Shown one piece after another: positions 50,687-60,121 of a stretch of 64,000 bases of DNA. Position 1 is the first letter of the stretch. Every line of letters starts with the position of its first letter. The translations under genes and the position numbers were made by a program. The notes under the pieces were generated by a model. That model had not been told where the DNA came from. It was given only the letters and a program-made list of their open reading frames with translations, and did no database searches. This DNA is from an uncultured Bacteroidales bacterium (lineage in GTDB: Bacteria; Bacteroidota; Bacteroidia; Bacteroidales; Paludibacteraceae): NCBI GenBank assembly GCA_902799705.1, contig CADCBP010000001.1, positions 45,389 to 109,388 on the forward strand, in the 5' to 3' direction.

Positions 50687-52267
50687 TTGTTTGAAATACA
50701 AAACACGTCAAGTTTTAACACAGATAGATTAACAGAAGGCAATGAGTATGACTATGTCACTCGTACTTCTCTCAATCAAGGAATATTGCAAACTACTGGT
50801 TTTGTAAATGATACGAATATCAATCCTGCTGGTACTTGGAGCCTTGGTTTACTTCAAATGGACTTCTTTTATCGCAATAAACCTTGGTACGCAGGACAAT
50901 TTGTTAGAAAAATTGTCCCTAAGATTCATATACCCCAAAGGGCTATATTGTTTTTTCAGACTATTCTAAACATGCAAAAGTCTGTTTTGTTACAAGTTCT
51001 TGTACGCAATGTTGATGAGACATTTCGCAATATTAATGTACAATTACCTCAAACTGACAACGGAGAAATAAATTTTACATTTATAGAAGAATTCTTGCGC
51101 GAACTCGAGAGGGCGCGCTTGCGCGAACTCGAGAGGGCGCGCTTGCGCGAACTCGAGGCTTACTTAAAGGCTACCGGGCTTGATAATTATGAACTTACCG
51201 AAGCAGACAAAGATGCACTTCGCAACTATAAAAATCTGCAATGGAAAGACTTCCCAATTACAAAGATATTTACAATTCATAACACACACAACATTCTCGC
51301 TTCTGATGTAAAACTCAATTCCGGCACCACGCCATACTTATGCGCAAGTGCTGAAAATAACGGCGTTAATGGATACATATCGTATAACACCGATTTGTTG
51401 GAACAGGGGAATTGTGTGTTTATTGGAGGCAAGACTTTTGTTGTAAGTTATCAGAAAGAAGATTTCTACTCAAATGATAGTCATAACATTGCTTTGTACC
51501 TAAAGGATTACGCTCCCACGAGAGCCAATTTACTATCTTTAGTTACCTTTGTAAGAAAAAGTCTTGGGCATAAATACACATGGGGTGATAGCGTTAGTAA
51601 AGCTAAGATAAAGGGAGATACTATTACGCTCCCAACTTTAGATGGCAAGCAACCGGATTTCAACGCAATGGAAAGACTGATTGCTGCCATGCAAAAGATT
51701 GTTATTGCAGATGTTGCCAAATATACTGCCCGCAATCTGGAAGCTACGCAAGAAGTTATCGACAATCAAGAAGAACGACAAGAGCCCGCCATCACTCCTC
51801 TGCATATTTATGACATCTATCAGCCGGGGCGCATTCCTTTGTATACACTCCGCGCTGCTTGCGGATATTTCGATGAAGGAGAAGTGCCCGAACCGGAAGG
51901 TTGGATCAATGTTACAGGGAATGGCTTTACGCCCGACCCCAAGCGGCACTTTGCCATCCATGCCAAAGGCGATTCAATGCTCCCCAAAATCAAAGACGGT
52001 GACATCTGCATCTTTGAATGGTATAACGCCGGCACACGTAATGATGAGATTGTGCTTACTCAAAGCCGCGAATATGATCCGGAATATGGAGGCAAATACA
52101 CCATCAAACGCTATCACAGCGAGAAGGTTGTTTTCGAGGAAGGGTGGCAGCACACCAAAGTCGAACTCCGCCCCCTCAACCCCGATTTCGATACAGTTGA
52201 GCTAACCGAAGATGACGACATCCGCACTATCGGTATCTTCAAATGCGTGCTATTGTTAAATAATTGA
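50687..52267 (+). CDS. Specificity subunit fused to a LexA/S24-like domain
   Basis: At least 526 residues from the TTG at 50687; the frame is open and conserved-looking upstream to 50624. Two target-recognition-like halves ('FEIQNTSSFNTDRLTEGNEY' and 'FTIHNTHNILASDVKLNSGT') are joined by a helical spacer with 24-base DNA repeats. The last 150 residues look like an S24/LexA peptidase: 'FAIHAKGDSMLPKIKDGDIC' with the Ser near residue 428 and 'YTIKRYHSEK' with the Lys near 471. It should direct the upstream enzyme to its DNA site. The S24-like end suggests self-cleavage or regulation. Confidence 0.82.
   Translation: MFEIQNTSSFNTDRLTEGNEYDYVTRTSLNQGILQTTGFVNDTNINPAGTWSLGLLQMDFFYRNKPWYAGQFVRKIVPKIHIPQRAILFFQTILNMQKSVLLQVLVRNVDETFRNINVQLPQTDNGEINFTFIEEFLRELERARLRELERARLRELEAYLKATGLDNYELTEADKDALRNYKNLQWKDFPITKIFTIHNTHNILASDVKLNSGTTPYLCASAENNGVNGYISYNTDLLEQGNCVFIGGKTFVVSYQKEDFYSNDSHNIALYLKDYAPTRANLLSLVTFVRKSLGHKYTWGDSVSKAKIKGDTITLPTLDGKQPDFNAMERLIAAMQKIVIADVAKYTARNLEATQEVIDNQEERQEPAITPLHIYDIYQPGRIPLYTLRAACGYFDEGEVPEPEGWINVTGNGFTPDPKRHFAIHAKGDSMLPKIKDGDICIFEWYNAGTRNDEIVLTQSREYDPEYGGKYTIKRYHSEKVVFEEGWQHTKVELRPLNPDFDTVELTEDDDIRTIGIFKCVLLLNN
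51097..51157 (+). repeat. 24-bp tandem repeat, 2.5 copies, in the specificity gene
   Basis: GCGCGAACTCGAGAGGGCGC plus GCTT is repeated at 51097-51120 and 51121-51144, with a partial third copy to 51157. It encodes the octapeptide RELERARL in a helical spacer between the two recognition halves. The unit is GC-rich in an AT-rich gene. Confidence 0.92.
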
Positions 52268-52325
52268 CTGTAATCAACATGCAGATGTCTTGCTGCGAAT
52301 CCAAAAAATATTAATCTAATACTAT

Positions 52326-54734
52326 ATGATTTCTAAAATTTCGTACATCAAAAATTTTGCAGTATTCCAAGATTTCAATTGGGATAATTCTATTTATGAT
52401 GCTGATGGCAATATATTGGAGTTCAAAAAGAACAACATAATCTTTGGTCATAATTATTCTGGGAAAACTACATTGTCAAGGATTGTTAGATCATTAGAAA
52501 GGAAAAAATTGCCTGAAAAATACGATAATCCTCAATTCTCGATAAAAATCAATGGTGTAGACATAACGGAAACAGATTTGGAAACATGTGGTGATACCAT
52601 AAGAGTTTTCAATGAAGACTTTGTAAGAGAAAACTTAGCTTTTATAACCAATCCAGATGACGCATCAATAGTGCCTTTTGCTGTTGTTGGAGAAGGAAAT
52701 GTTGAAATCACCACGAAGATAAATGATATTAATGATGAACTCGGTGACGAAGGAAAAGAAGAAGGACATCTAAAAACAAAGCTTTATAAAGAACAAGAAG
52801 AAAAAAATAAAGCATATTTGGAGGCGAAAAAAGCATATGATGATGCGCAAAATTCTTTGAACTATAAATTAAGTCAAAAAGCAAATGGCGATAGAGAGCA
52901 CTCCATTAAATACGATCCTATTTATGGAATGCCCGCTTACACATTCAATGCTTTAGTGAGAGATATTAATGAGATTCATAACACATCATACAAACCACTT
53001 ACGAAAGAAGAAATACAACAGAAAAAAGACATGGTTCGGGAAGACGCTAAAAATAACATATCCGAACCTAAACAATTGAAAATTTCATTCGAAGATATAA
53101 ATAAAACGGTAAGGGGTCTTCTTTCTCGCAAGGCAGGGAAAAGTGAAAAGATTGAAGAATTGGTAAAAGATGCAGCTTTGCAAAGATGGGTAGAACAAGG
53201 AAAACTATTGCATCAAGGCAAGAGAACTGTTTGTGCATTTTGTGGCCAAGAAATTCATAAAAACAGATGGGAACAATTAGAGAAACATTTTGACACAGAA
53301 CTTGCAGAAGTTAACGAATCCCTTGATGCACAATACAATGAATTGCAAGAACTCATTAACCGGGTTAACTCCTATTATGCTTTAAACAAATCTGAATACT
53401 ATAGCAGCCTAGCACCCGATATCGATAATTTTACCACAAATTGGGATTCTTTAAAGAAAAACATTATTTCATATCTTAAAACTTTGCAAGAGCAAATAGA
53501 GGAAAAAAGAGGAAAACTTTTTGAGCCAATTGAATTTAATGAAACTAAAGATTTCACTGGGGAATTAGACGATATCTATTCAACTTTAATCGCTATCATT
53601 CAAAAACATAACGGCTACACAGCTTCCATAACAACTCAAAAGAAGGAAGCACAAACCGCGTTAAGATATGATGCGGTGTACGAGTTTGCAAAAACGATCA
53701 ATTACCAACAAGAGATTATAAATATTTCTAAATTAGATGATACAGCTAAAAATAAGAAAAAGGAACTTGATGATATCAATGAAATAATTAATAACAAAAA
53801 GAAAGAAATAGAGTCTCTTAAAAAACAGATAAATGATGAAGAAAAAGGAGCCGAGAAAGTAAATGAATATCTCACAGGATTCTTTGGACATCAATATCTA
53901 TCATTAGAAGCATTCAAGGAGGGAGAGGATAAACCCTATCGGTTCACGATAGTAAGAGATGGGAAACCGGCATATCATCTAAGCGAGGGCGAATGTAGCT
54001 TAGTGGCTTTTTGCTATTTCATGGCGCGTTTGGAGGATAATATAACAAAAGGAACTCAACCAATCATATGGATAGATGATCCAATATCAAGTTTGGATGC
54101 AAATCATATTTTCTTTATTTATTCATTGATCAATGAGAAAATTGCGAGCCGAGAAGATTCATATCAACAATTGTTTATATCTACACACAATCTCAATTTT
54201 TTGAAGTATCTCAAACGACTTCCAGGAGCAGATAACGAAATAAATAATAAGCCAAATGAAGGCAAACGGAAATATAGACATTTACTTGTACAAAGAAAAA
54301 ATATGTGTTCTGATATTCTCTTAATGCCCAATTATTTGAAGGAATACATAACTGAATTTAATTATTTATTCAAACAAATATACGATTGTGCAACCTTGGA
54401 TATTACAGATGATAATTATGCTACAATTTATAATTTTGGCAATAACGCTCGAAAATTCTTAGAGTTATATTTGTATTATAAGTATCCTAAAAGTATGAAA
54501 GACCGCGACAGGTATACCAAGTTTTTTGGCTCTGAGGATAAAATACCTACTATTTTAATTGAACGAATTAATAATGAACACTCCCACCTTTCTGGTAGCT
54601 TTGAAATAGGCGGAACACCTGTAGTAGTTCCGGAAATGAAAAAGGATGCACAGTTCATTTTGAAAACGATTAAAGAAAAAGACAACGACCAATATAATGC
54701 TCTCTTAGAGAGTATCGGAGCATCCATTGAGTGA
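52326..54734 (+). CDS. RloC/PrrC-like AAA_13 ATPase, candidate anticodon nuclease
   Basis: An 802-residue ABC-type ATPase. Walker A is 'FGHNYSGKTTLSRI' near residue 40, followed by 'RVFNEDFVRENLAF', which is typical of AAA_13. Coiled coil flanks a 'CAFCGQ' (CxxC) near residue 303 like the zinc hook of RloC. The signature 'LSEGECSLVAFCYFMARLED' and Walker B 'PIIWIDDPISSLDANHIFF' follow. The C-terminal 160 residues include 'NARKFLELYLYYKYP' and 'INNEHSHLSG'. PrrC and RloC cut tRNA when a partner restriction enzyme is blocked; that link is inferred from position next to the restriction genes. Confidence 0.82.
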   Translation: MISKISYIKNFAVFQDFNWDNSIYDADGNILEFKKNNIIFGHNYSGKTTLSRIVRSLERKKLPEKYDNPQFSIKINGVDITETDLETCGDTIRVFNEDFVRENLAFITNPDDASIVPFAVVGEGNVEITTKINDINDELGDEGKEEGHLKTKLYKEQEEKNKAYLEAKKAYDDAQNSLNYKLSQKANGDREHSIKYDPIYGMPAYTFNALVRDINEIHNTSYKPLTKEEIQQKKDMVREDAKNNISEPKQLKISFEDINKTVRGLLSRKAGKSEKIEELVKDAALQRWVEQGKLLHQGKRTVCAFCGQEIHKNRWEQLEKHFDTELAEVNESLDAQYNELQELINRVNSYYALNKSEYYSSLAPDIDNFTTNWDSLKKNIISYLKTLQEQIEEKRGKLFEPIEFNETKDFTGELDDIYSTLIAIIQKHNGYTASITTQKKEAQTALRYDAVYEFAKTINYQQEIINISKLDDTAKNKKKELDDINEIINNKKKEIESLKKQINDEEKGAEKVNEYLTGFFGHQYLSLEAFKEGEDKPYRFTIVRDGKPAYHLSEGECSLVAFCYFMARLEDNITKGTQPIIWIDDPISSLDANHIFFIYSLINEKIASREDSYQQLFISTHNLNFLKYLKRLPGADNEINNKPNEGKRKYRHLLVQRKNMCSDILLMPNYLKEYITEFNYLFKQIYDCATLDITDDNYATIYNFGNNARKFLELYLYYKYPKSMKDRDRYTKFFGSEDKIPTILIERINNEHSHLSGSFEIGGTPVVVPEMKKDAQFILKTIKEKDNDQYNALLESIGASIE

Positions 54735-54886
54735 AATGTTTATGGCTAACAAACAAAAGACAATAAAATTAGAGTACCATCGAATATAATCGGCTAATCA
54801 GGTAGCAAGGGTTATCAATTGGCGTATTATCAATATATCCATAGCGATTTGTTATAGTTACAGAATATTATCTAAAAATCTATATT

Positions 54887-56182
54887 ATGAAAAAATTATA
54901 TTTCGTTGAAAGCATTAAAGCAAATGTTTCTCCAGAAGGTGAAATAACTGGATATAATATTTTGTTTGAAGATGTTGAGATTACCGAGAAATTAGAAAGT
55001 CCTCGAAGAGATAACATCAATGAACCATATGAAATCCAGGAAGGACGCAGTCCTTTCATTAATAATGTATATCCCACAGTCCCCATTCCCAAGAAAGCAA
55101 AACGTCCTTTGCATGAGGGGCAATATGTATACATAGATGGCGAACACCTCATCTCGGCAATAAGTAATTCACTAGCAAAAAGACGTCGAGCAGATAATAG
55201 AACATATCGAGAGAGATTATTATCCGAAAGAGGTATTGATGAACTTGAAAGTTATTATTCCGATGAAACTCTTGTAAAATCATACCATGTGAATGTCGGG
55301 CATGGAAATTGTACAATTATATTAATTCAAGATCATAACTTTTATCAAATATGGATGGTTGATTGCGGAGCTATTGATCAAATGAACCATATAAATTACT
55401 ATAGTAATATTGATAACTGTTTCGCAGATATAGCTCACATTCTAAATAAAGATAAGTCAAGTCTTTTTATCTCTAAATTTCTGTTAACCCATTGGCACTA
55501 TGACCATATTTCAGGCATTCCATATCTTATCAGAGATGGATATATCAAACAAACAACACAATTCTATATGAATCTATATTACGAGCATTCCTCGCAATGT
55601 ATGAATGAAGTTCTTAAAAAGCTGGATAATCTGCATGTCTCATGTTACGAACCAACTAGCTTTTTAAATCATAAACACCCCCGTAAAACCATAGCCATAC
55701 TTCACCCTAATTGTCGTATTCGAAGGAAATATTCACATAAAGATCCAAACAGCCGATTTGTTAGTAATATAAACAACTCCTCTGTGGTGTATTCTATTTC
55801 AGTCGTAGGCAGAACAATGGTATTTCCTGGAGACATAGAAAAAGATGGACTGGATTATATGACAATGACGCGTACTTGCCAAAATCAGCCTCTTTGTTAT
55901 ACAGATTATTATTGTGTCTCGCATCATGGTAGTTTTAATGGGCATATAGATATTGCTTGTCAAGGTAGAAGTTGTTATAATACTATAGGCGAATGCTTGT
56001 GTGATCTCCCGATAAAAAAGGCAATTATAATGGGACGTGATAAGGCTTTCTCTGGGATATATAGTCCTGCCGTCCAGAATTATTGGAAACAAATTCTTAA
56101 ATATTCAGAGGTCGATGCGTCGGGAAAACCCTGCAAGGCCTATGTCTTAGAGTGGAACTCTGGAGCTGATTCTTATTTATAA
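54887..56182 (+). CDS. Metallo-beta-lactamase-fold hydrolase, ComEC-like
   Basis: A 431-residue protein. About 135 N-terminal residues are not recognised. The MBL fold starts near 'YHVNVGHGNCTIILIQ', with the metal motif 'THWHYDHISG' near residue 200, 'MVFPGDIEKDGLDYM' and 'YCVSHHGSFNGH' (HHG). Such domains hydrolyse phosphodiesters or related bonds; substrates include nucleotides and DNA. It is followed 28 bases later by the 615-residue unknown, so the two probably form a unit. Confidence 0.85.
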   Translation: MKKLYFVESIKANVSPEGEITGYNILFEDVEITEKLESPRRDNINEPYEIQEGRSPFINNVYPTVPIPKKAKRPLHEGQYVYIDGEHLISAISNSLAKRRRADNRTYRERLLSERGIDELESYYSDETLVKSYHVNVGHGNCTIILIQDHNFYQIWMVDCGAIDQMNHINYYSNIDNCFADIAHILNKDKSSLFISKFLLTHWHYDHISGIPYLIRDGYIKQTTQFYMNLYYEHSSQCMNEVLKKLDNLHVSCYEPTSFLNHKHPRKTIAILHPNCRIRRKYSHKDPNSRFVSNINNSSVVYSISVVGRTMVFPGDIEKDGLDYMTMTRTCQNQPLCYTDYYCVSHHGSFNGHIDIACQGRSCYNTIGECLCDLPIKKAIIMGRDKAFSGIYSPAVQNYWKQILKYSEVDASGKPCKAYVLEWNSGADSYL

Positions 56183-56210
56183 TTTTTCTGTCATTTATCA
56201 AATTAACATT

Positions 56211-58058
56211 ATGGGAAAGCTTGTAATGGACGCCTTAACGTACGGCTCGTTTCATCAAGAAGTAATTCTTAAACTGCCTTTTCTAAAAAATCATGTAACG
56301 AGCAAGTCTTTTTATGATAAAGCTTTATACTATGCAAATAACATTAACCTTTCTCCAGAAGGGCGGATACTTGATGTCCTGGCTGTAACTCAGGCTGAAA
56401 TTATTTCCGAATACGGGAAAGCACTTCCAAACGTTACGCCAACAATTTACTACTCTAATATAATGTGGGAATATGTATATATTCTCTTATATTACGCACA
56501 TTATGTGGAACAATTATGGATTGATACCATAATGCCCAAGATGTGGAAGATGCAGAAAAATGCGGTTATACGAGACGAGATGAAAAAAGGCGAAGAATAT
56601 GTCGACGAATATATCAGTGCTCGTAGAGATTTTAATGAGAAAAAGCGCGCTGCTTCTCTGCAAGCAGAAACGGTACCTGATGTAGTGCAGATAATGCGAG
56701 ATATTAACGCTGGAAAGATCCGCTATATCGAAGTTGACTGGGAGCAACAAATAAAAGCCGTTTTGAAACTCTGCAAGTTAATGCCCACCAAATTCCCTTA
56801 TGTCATTTGGTTGTGGGGATTATTAGGCGAGATAGAAGACCCAACTATCCGTATGGATATCATCGATAAAATGCAAAGTGCGGCTCCAAAATGTTTCGAT
56901 GACCAATTCGAGGCACAAAGGTTTATTGAAGAGTGCACTTGCATATACCAGATATGTATCAGGGCACGAGCATACAACCTCAGAAACGATATAGGTATTC
57001 GACACAAATGGACTGACGAAAGAAAAAGTCTTAATGATTTAGCGCATATCTTTTCCGATAAAGTAGTCGAGCCATCATTGATGGTTGCGCTCGCCGAAGA
57101 AATGTATAGTTCAGTACAAGATGGAGAAAAGAAGCATTATATGCTCACTCTTGTATTGAGAGCGCCACGTAGTATAGGCAAACTAACTATTGATAATATC
57201 GTTGATTTCGCAAAGAATCTATATATTGCCGAAGGTTTCCGCCAACTACTCATAGAGGGAAAAGAAGATTCATTGGATGTGCCTACCTTAGAAACATTTA
57301 ATTGGAAATTGCGTAACGCATGTTTCGATGTCTATATTAACTTACGAAAAGCGCTAATCAAAGAAGAACTTGAGCAAGACAATACGCGAGTCGATGGTGC
57401 AAGTGATGTTGAATGCTTGGAATATTTACTGGAAGAAGAAAATGCTGTTGTAGATCGCGAGAATGGATTAGAGCAATTCCGTGGGTCTGCGGCTTATCAT
57501 GCAATGTGGTATCCAGGACGTCAAATAGTTCTGGATATGATTAAGGTCTTTATCAAGTATTTGCAAACACGTATTGAGAAAGCGAAAAAAGATGCAGCAG
57601 AAAATGAAGCTCTCGCAGCAATAAGTTCCAACGCTGCTGTTGCAAAAATGGCAGCCATAGTCAAGCAAGCAATAAGCGGACAGGGCGAACAACATGCACA
57701 ACAAGAGTTAAAAGAAGAGACGACTACCGAAGATGGTATTGAGAACAAAAAGAAGACACCAACGAAAGAAGAGATAGAGGAGATATTCCTTCCAATCTAT
57801 ACCAGGACTGCCAATTGCCAAATGCTAATCAACCTTTTACTTGATGACAGAGACAAAGTATCTGATACCGATTGGGCACGCTATGCATTGACGATCTATC
57901 GTTGTAAGAAGATCTTCAGACATCACCCGGAATCATTCAAAGATTGGTTGCCAAAATTCTGCTCGTTGCTCGGAAGAGATGTGGAATATCGGGCTCCGAG
58001 TGATTTGAATAGAACAAAGTGCAAAACGGATATCTCATCATTTCTTCCAAAACCATAA
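56211..58058 (+). CDS. Hypothetical protein, 615 residues, partner of the MBL protein
   Basis: The family is not recognised. The protein is mostly helical and has no signal peptide. The N-terminal part is aromatic-rich with 'IMWEYVYILLYYAHYVEQLW'. A charged coiled-coil-like segment at about 130-160 ('RRDFNEKKRAASLQAE') follows. The region of about 475-530 is Ala/Lys/Glu-rich ('EDGIENKKKTPTKEEIEEIF'). The C-terminal 60 residues carry 'YALTIYRCKKIFRHHPESFK' and 'DWLPKFCSLLG'. It has a short spacer to the MBL gene and is the last gene of the second island. Confidence 0.65.
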   Translation: MGKLVMDALTYGSFHQEVILKLPFLKNHVTSKSFYDKALYYANNINLSPEGRILDVLAVTQAEIISEYGKALPNVTPTIYYSNIMWEYVYILLYYAHYVEQLWIDTIMPKMWKMQKNAVIRDEMKKGEEYVDEYISARRDFNEKKRAASLQAETVPDVVQIMRDINAGKIRYIEVDWEQQIKAVLKLCKLMPTKFPYVIWLWGLLGEIEDPTIRMDIIDKMQSAAPKCFDDQFEAQRFIEECTCIYQICIRARAYNLRNDIGIRHKWTDERKSLNDLAHIFSDKVVEPSLMVALAEEMYSSVQDGEKKHYMLTLVLRAPRSIGKLTIDNIVDFAKNLYIAEGFRQLLIEGKEDSLDVPTLETFNWKLRNACFDVYINLRKALIKEELEQDNTRVDGASDVECLEYLLEEENAVVDRENGLEQFRGSAAYHAMWYPGRQIVLDMIKVFIKYLQTRIEKAKKDAAENEALAAISSNAAVAKMAAIVKQAISGQGEQHAQQELKEETTTEDGIENKKKTPTKEEIEEIFLPIYTRTANCQMLINLLLDDRDKVSDTDWARYALTIYRCKKIFRHHPESFKDWLPKFCSLLGRDVEYRAPSDLNRTKCKTDISSFLPKP

Positions 58059-58395
58059 TGTAGAGTCCTTGTAGAGTGGTTTTGTAGAGTCTGCCATTCT
58101 ATAACTATCTGCCAACAAAAGCATAAGTCGCTGTTATTCAGTGACTTATTTTTTATTCATAGGTGTTTGTCGAGTTTGTAGAGTAAAAAATAATTCAAAA
58201 AAAAGCAGTAATTTTGCACTCGATTTTGATCGGGTGCATTTTATTTATATATATTTTGATTTTTAAGTCGTTATATTTACGATATCTTTGCACTCGAAAT
58301 CAATTTAACATATTTTATTAACCCGCGAGGTTTTGTAGGCTTGTAGCTACAGGAAAACGTTTTCACTCAAAGCCGAGCATAAATCTCAAAGGTTT
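58059..58395. other. Spacer with TGTAGAGT repeats and promoter-like boxes
   Basis: No gene seen. TGTAGAGT or close variants occur at least four times (58060-58185). TAATTTTG preceded by AGCAG (58209-58216) and TATCTTTG (58283-58290) are candidate -7 boxes, each followed by CACTCGA. A 5'-UTR-like stretch of over 100 bases leads into the gene at 58396. Confidence 0.5.
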
Positions 58396-58935
58396 ATGAA
58401 AGAAACAACTTTAACCTCTGCCCAACTCGCCGAGTTGCAGCATTGCTTCCAACGGATAAACGATATCCTTGGATTGTCTATTTCTCTTGCAGACGCCCAT
58501 CAATCTGATGCACAGCGTCCTTCTGCTCATCCGCGTAAACGGACGGCACACCGCGTGACAACGGCCACATTTACCTATCGTTGGCTTGTTGCTGCACCGC
58601 AACGTATCACCCTGCTTTATCAGCATCTTCTTCGTGCCCAATGGATTGCAACAGACACAACGCCAGATGATTTCTTCTCTCTTTTCGAAGGAAAGGACAC
58701 ACCCGTTCATATCAAATGGACAGGATCAAACCTTCAATTGGCATACCTGATTCGTGTACTTACGGAGCGTAATTACATTACTTCTCCGCAAGGTATTGGC
58801 AAATGGACTTGCGTTTATAACCACTTCGTGGACAAGAACAACCGACAGTTGCCCAAAATGAACAGCCTGCATACGCCTTTAAGGTCAAAGATGGCGATTG
58901 AGCAACTGGCAGAACTGCTGAACCCGGGCAAGTGA
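58396..58935 (+). CDS. Hypothetical protein
   Basis: A 179-residue basic soluble protein. The C-terminal half holds 'RITLLYQHLLRAQWIATDTT', then 'FFSLFEGKDTPVHIKWTGSN' and 'YLIRVLTERNYI'. That layout is common in Bacteroidales hypothetical proteins near mobile regions, but I cannot name a family. A long leader (from 58290) precedes it. Confidence 0.65.
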   Translation: MKETTLTSAQLAELQHCFQRINDILGLSISLADAHQSDAQRPSAHPRKRTAHRVTTATFTYRWLVAAPQRITLLYQHLLRAQWIATDTTPDDFFSLFEGKDTPVHIKWTGSNLQLAYLIRVLTERNYITSPQGIGKWTCVYNHFVDKNNRQLPKMNSLHTPLRSKMAIEQLAELLNPGK

Positions 58936-59300
58936 CCAACGGCACAAGTAGCGGCATTGGCAAAAAATCTTGTAGCGCAGTATCTTCCGTGCTTCGCAGA
59001 ACATTTTCCGCCAATCAGCGGCAGCATTATTTTCTCTTGCAGCTACTTTTTACAGCATTATTATAGAAACGCGTCCCGCAGAGGACAAGCATAGAAATAA
59101 AAACAGATTGAAAACGAAATTGTTTTTTATGTTTATGTCTTTTGAATGATTTAAACTCGGTAGAGTGTGAGTTAAGGCGGTAGATGGTCTTGGGAGCTTG
59201 CTCACAAAGGCTATCTATCGGACTAAGGCACAAAGCGTATAGCGCTTAAGCATTCAAAAGGGTTTTATAGGTTTTTGTTTAACTAAAATAATTGAAATAT
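58936..59300. other. 365-base spacer, no supported feature
   Basis: I see no credible gene on either strand and no tRNA. Short stretches of imperfect dyad symmetry are present but none is convincing as a terminator. Confidence 0.4.
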
Positions 59301-59564
59301 ATGAAATCAAAAAACATTGTAAAAATCGTCATCTCCTGCCGAAGTGCAGAAGAGATGCGACAAGCCAAAGAGGTAGTTCTTTATCATCTGGAGACGCTCA
59401 ATCCGGAGTTCGTAGCAGACAATAACACGCTCACAGTCTCCGTACCTCCGTTGGACCCCAAACTGTTCGCACCGGACGAAGCCTGTGACATCATCCGTCA
59501 GCCCCTCGCCCAGTCCCTCACCTTCATCCACAAATGGACGTGCACACTCCATACCATTAATTAA
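59301..59564 (+). CDS. Small hypothetical protein
   Basis: An 87-residue protein starting MKSKNIVKIVISCRSAEEMR at ATG 59301 (a TTG at 59292 would add three residues). It has an alpha/beta look: a first strand, a helix ('MRQAKEVVLYHLETL'), 'NTLTVSVPPLD' as a second strand, and a C-terminal 'WTCTLHTI'. The family is not recognised. Confidence 0.55.
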   Translation: MKSKNIVKIVISCRSAEEMRQAKEVVLYHLETLNPEFVADNNTLTVSVPPLDPKLFAPDEACDIIRQPLAQSLTFIHKWTCTLHTIN

Positions 59565-59793
59565 CCCTATTTATTAACTCGCATCTACGACCACACCAAA
59601 TATCTGTTCCTTTAGACTTTTTAGGGTGCAGATACAACGCACAATCGAAGGAGTTATGTGGACATAATGACCGAGATTGAACGCAGGGGCGATAGGTCAG
59701 AAAGTGTTTTACAACAAACGCGTTTGTTAGTCACACTCCACTGACCTTTACCCCAAGTGGTGCGGCAGTAGATGCCCCTAAAAAACTAAAGAA
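59565..59793. other. Spacer with an ACAAACGCGTTTGT palindrome
   Basis: No gene seen. A perfect 14-base palindrome is at about 59714-59727 and could be an operator. Confidence 0.35.
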
Positions 59794-60102
59794 ATGAGTA
59801 AGTACAATTTGGAAGCCCCATTTACTGCCTTCAGCGGCAAAGTCTGCAAGCACTCCAAGATCATCTTCAAGAAAGTGCGCCAGACCAACTTCACTTCGCA
59901 GATCTGCAATCCGCGTACCAAACCTTATTCCGAGGCTGAACTGGCTCGGCAATCCAAGTTCCGCACCGCCGCTGCTGCCACCAAGACAGCCTTAGCGGAT
60001 CCCACCACCCGCGCCACCTACGAAGCCGAGTTCAAATCCCAAACCAAGTACCAAACCCTCTACGGTTTTGTCCTTGCCAGAGAATACGCCAAACTCGGAT
60101 AA
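59794..60102 (+). CDS. Small basic protein, family of 6116/60122
   Basis: A 102-residue protein. It opens MSKYNLEAPFTAFSGKVCKH and continues 'IIFKKVRQTNFTSQICNPRT', then 'SEAELARQSKFRTAAAATKT'. It resembles the next gene (60122) in the 'SGK(V/I)xK' start, 'NFTS', and 'ELAxxxKF' parts, and more weakly the protein at 6116. Function is unknown. It is 19 bases from the next gene. Confidence 0.65.
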   Translation: MSKYNLEAPFTAFSGKVCKHSKIIFKKVRQTNFTSQICNPRTKPYSEAELARQSKFRTAAAATKTALADPTTRATYEAEFKSQTKYQTLYGFVLAREYAKLG

Positions 60103-60121
60103 TTTATAAATACTTACGCGA

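Noticed and set aside
21541-51157. CRISPR array
   Set aside because: The tandem repeats seen (7, 8, 11, 20-21, 24 and 41 bp) are contiguous or paired and lack unique spacers; no cas gene is present.
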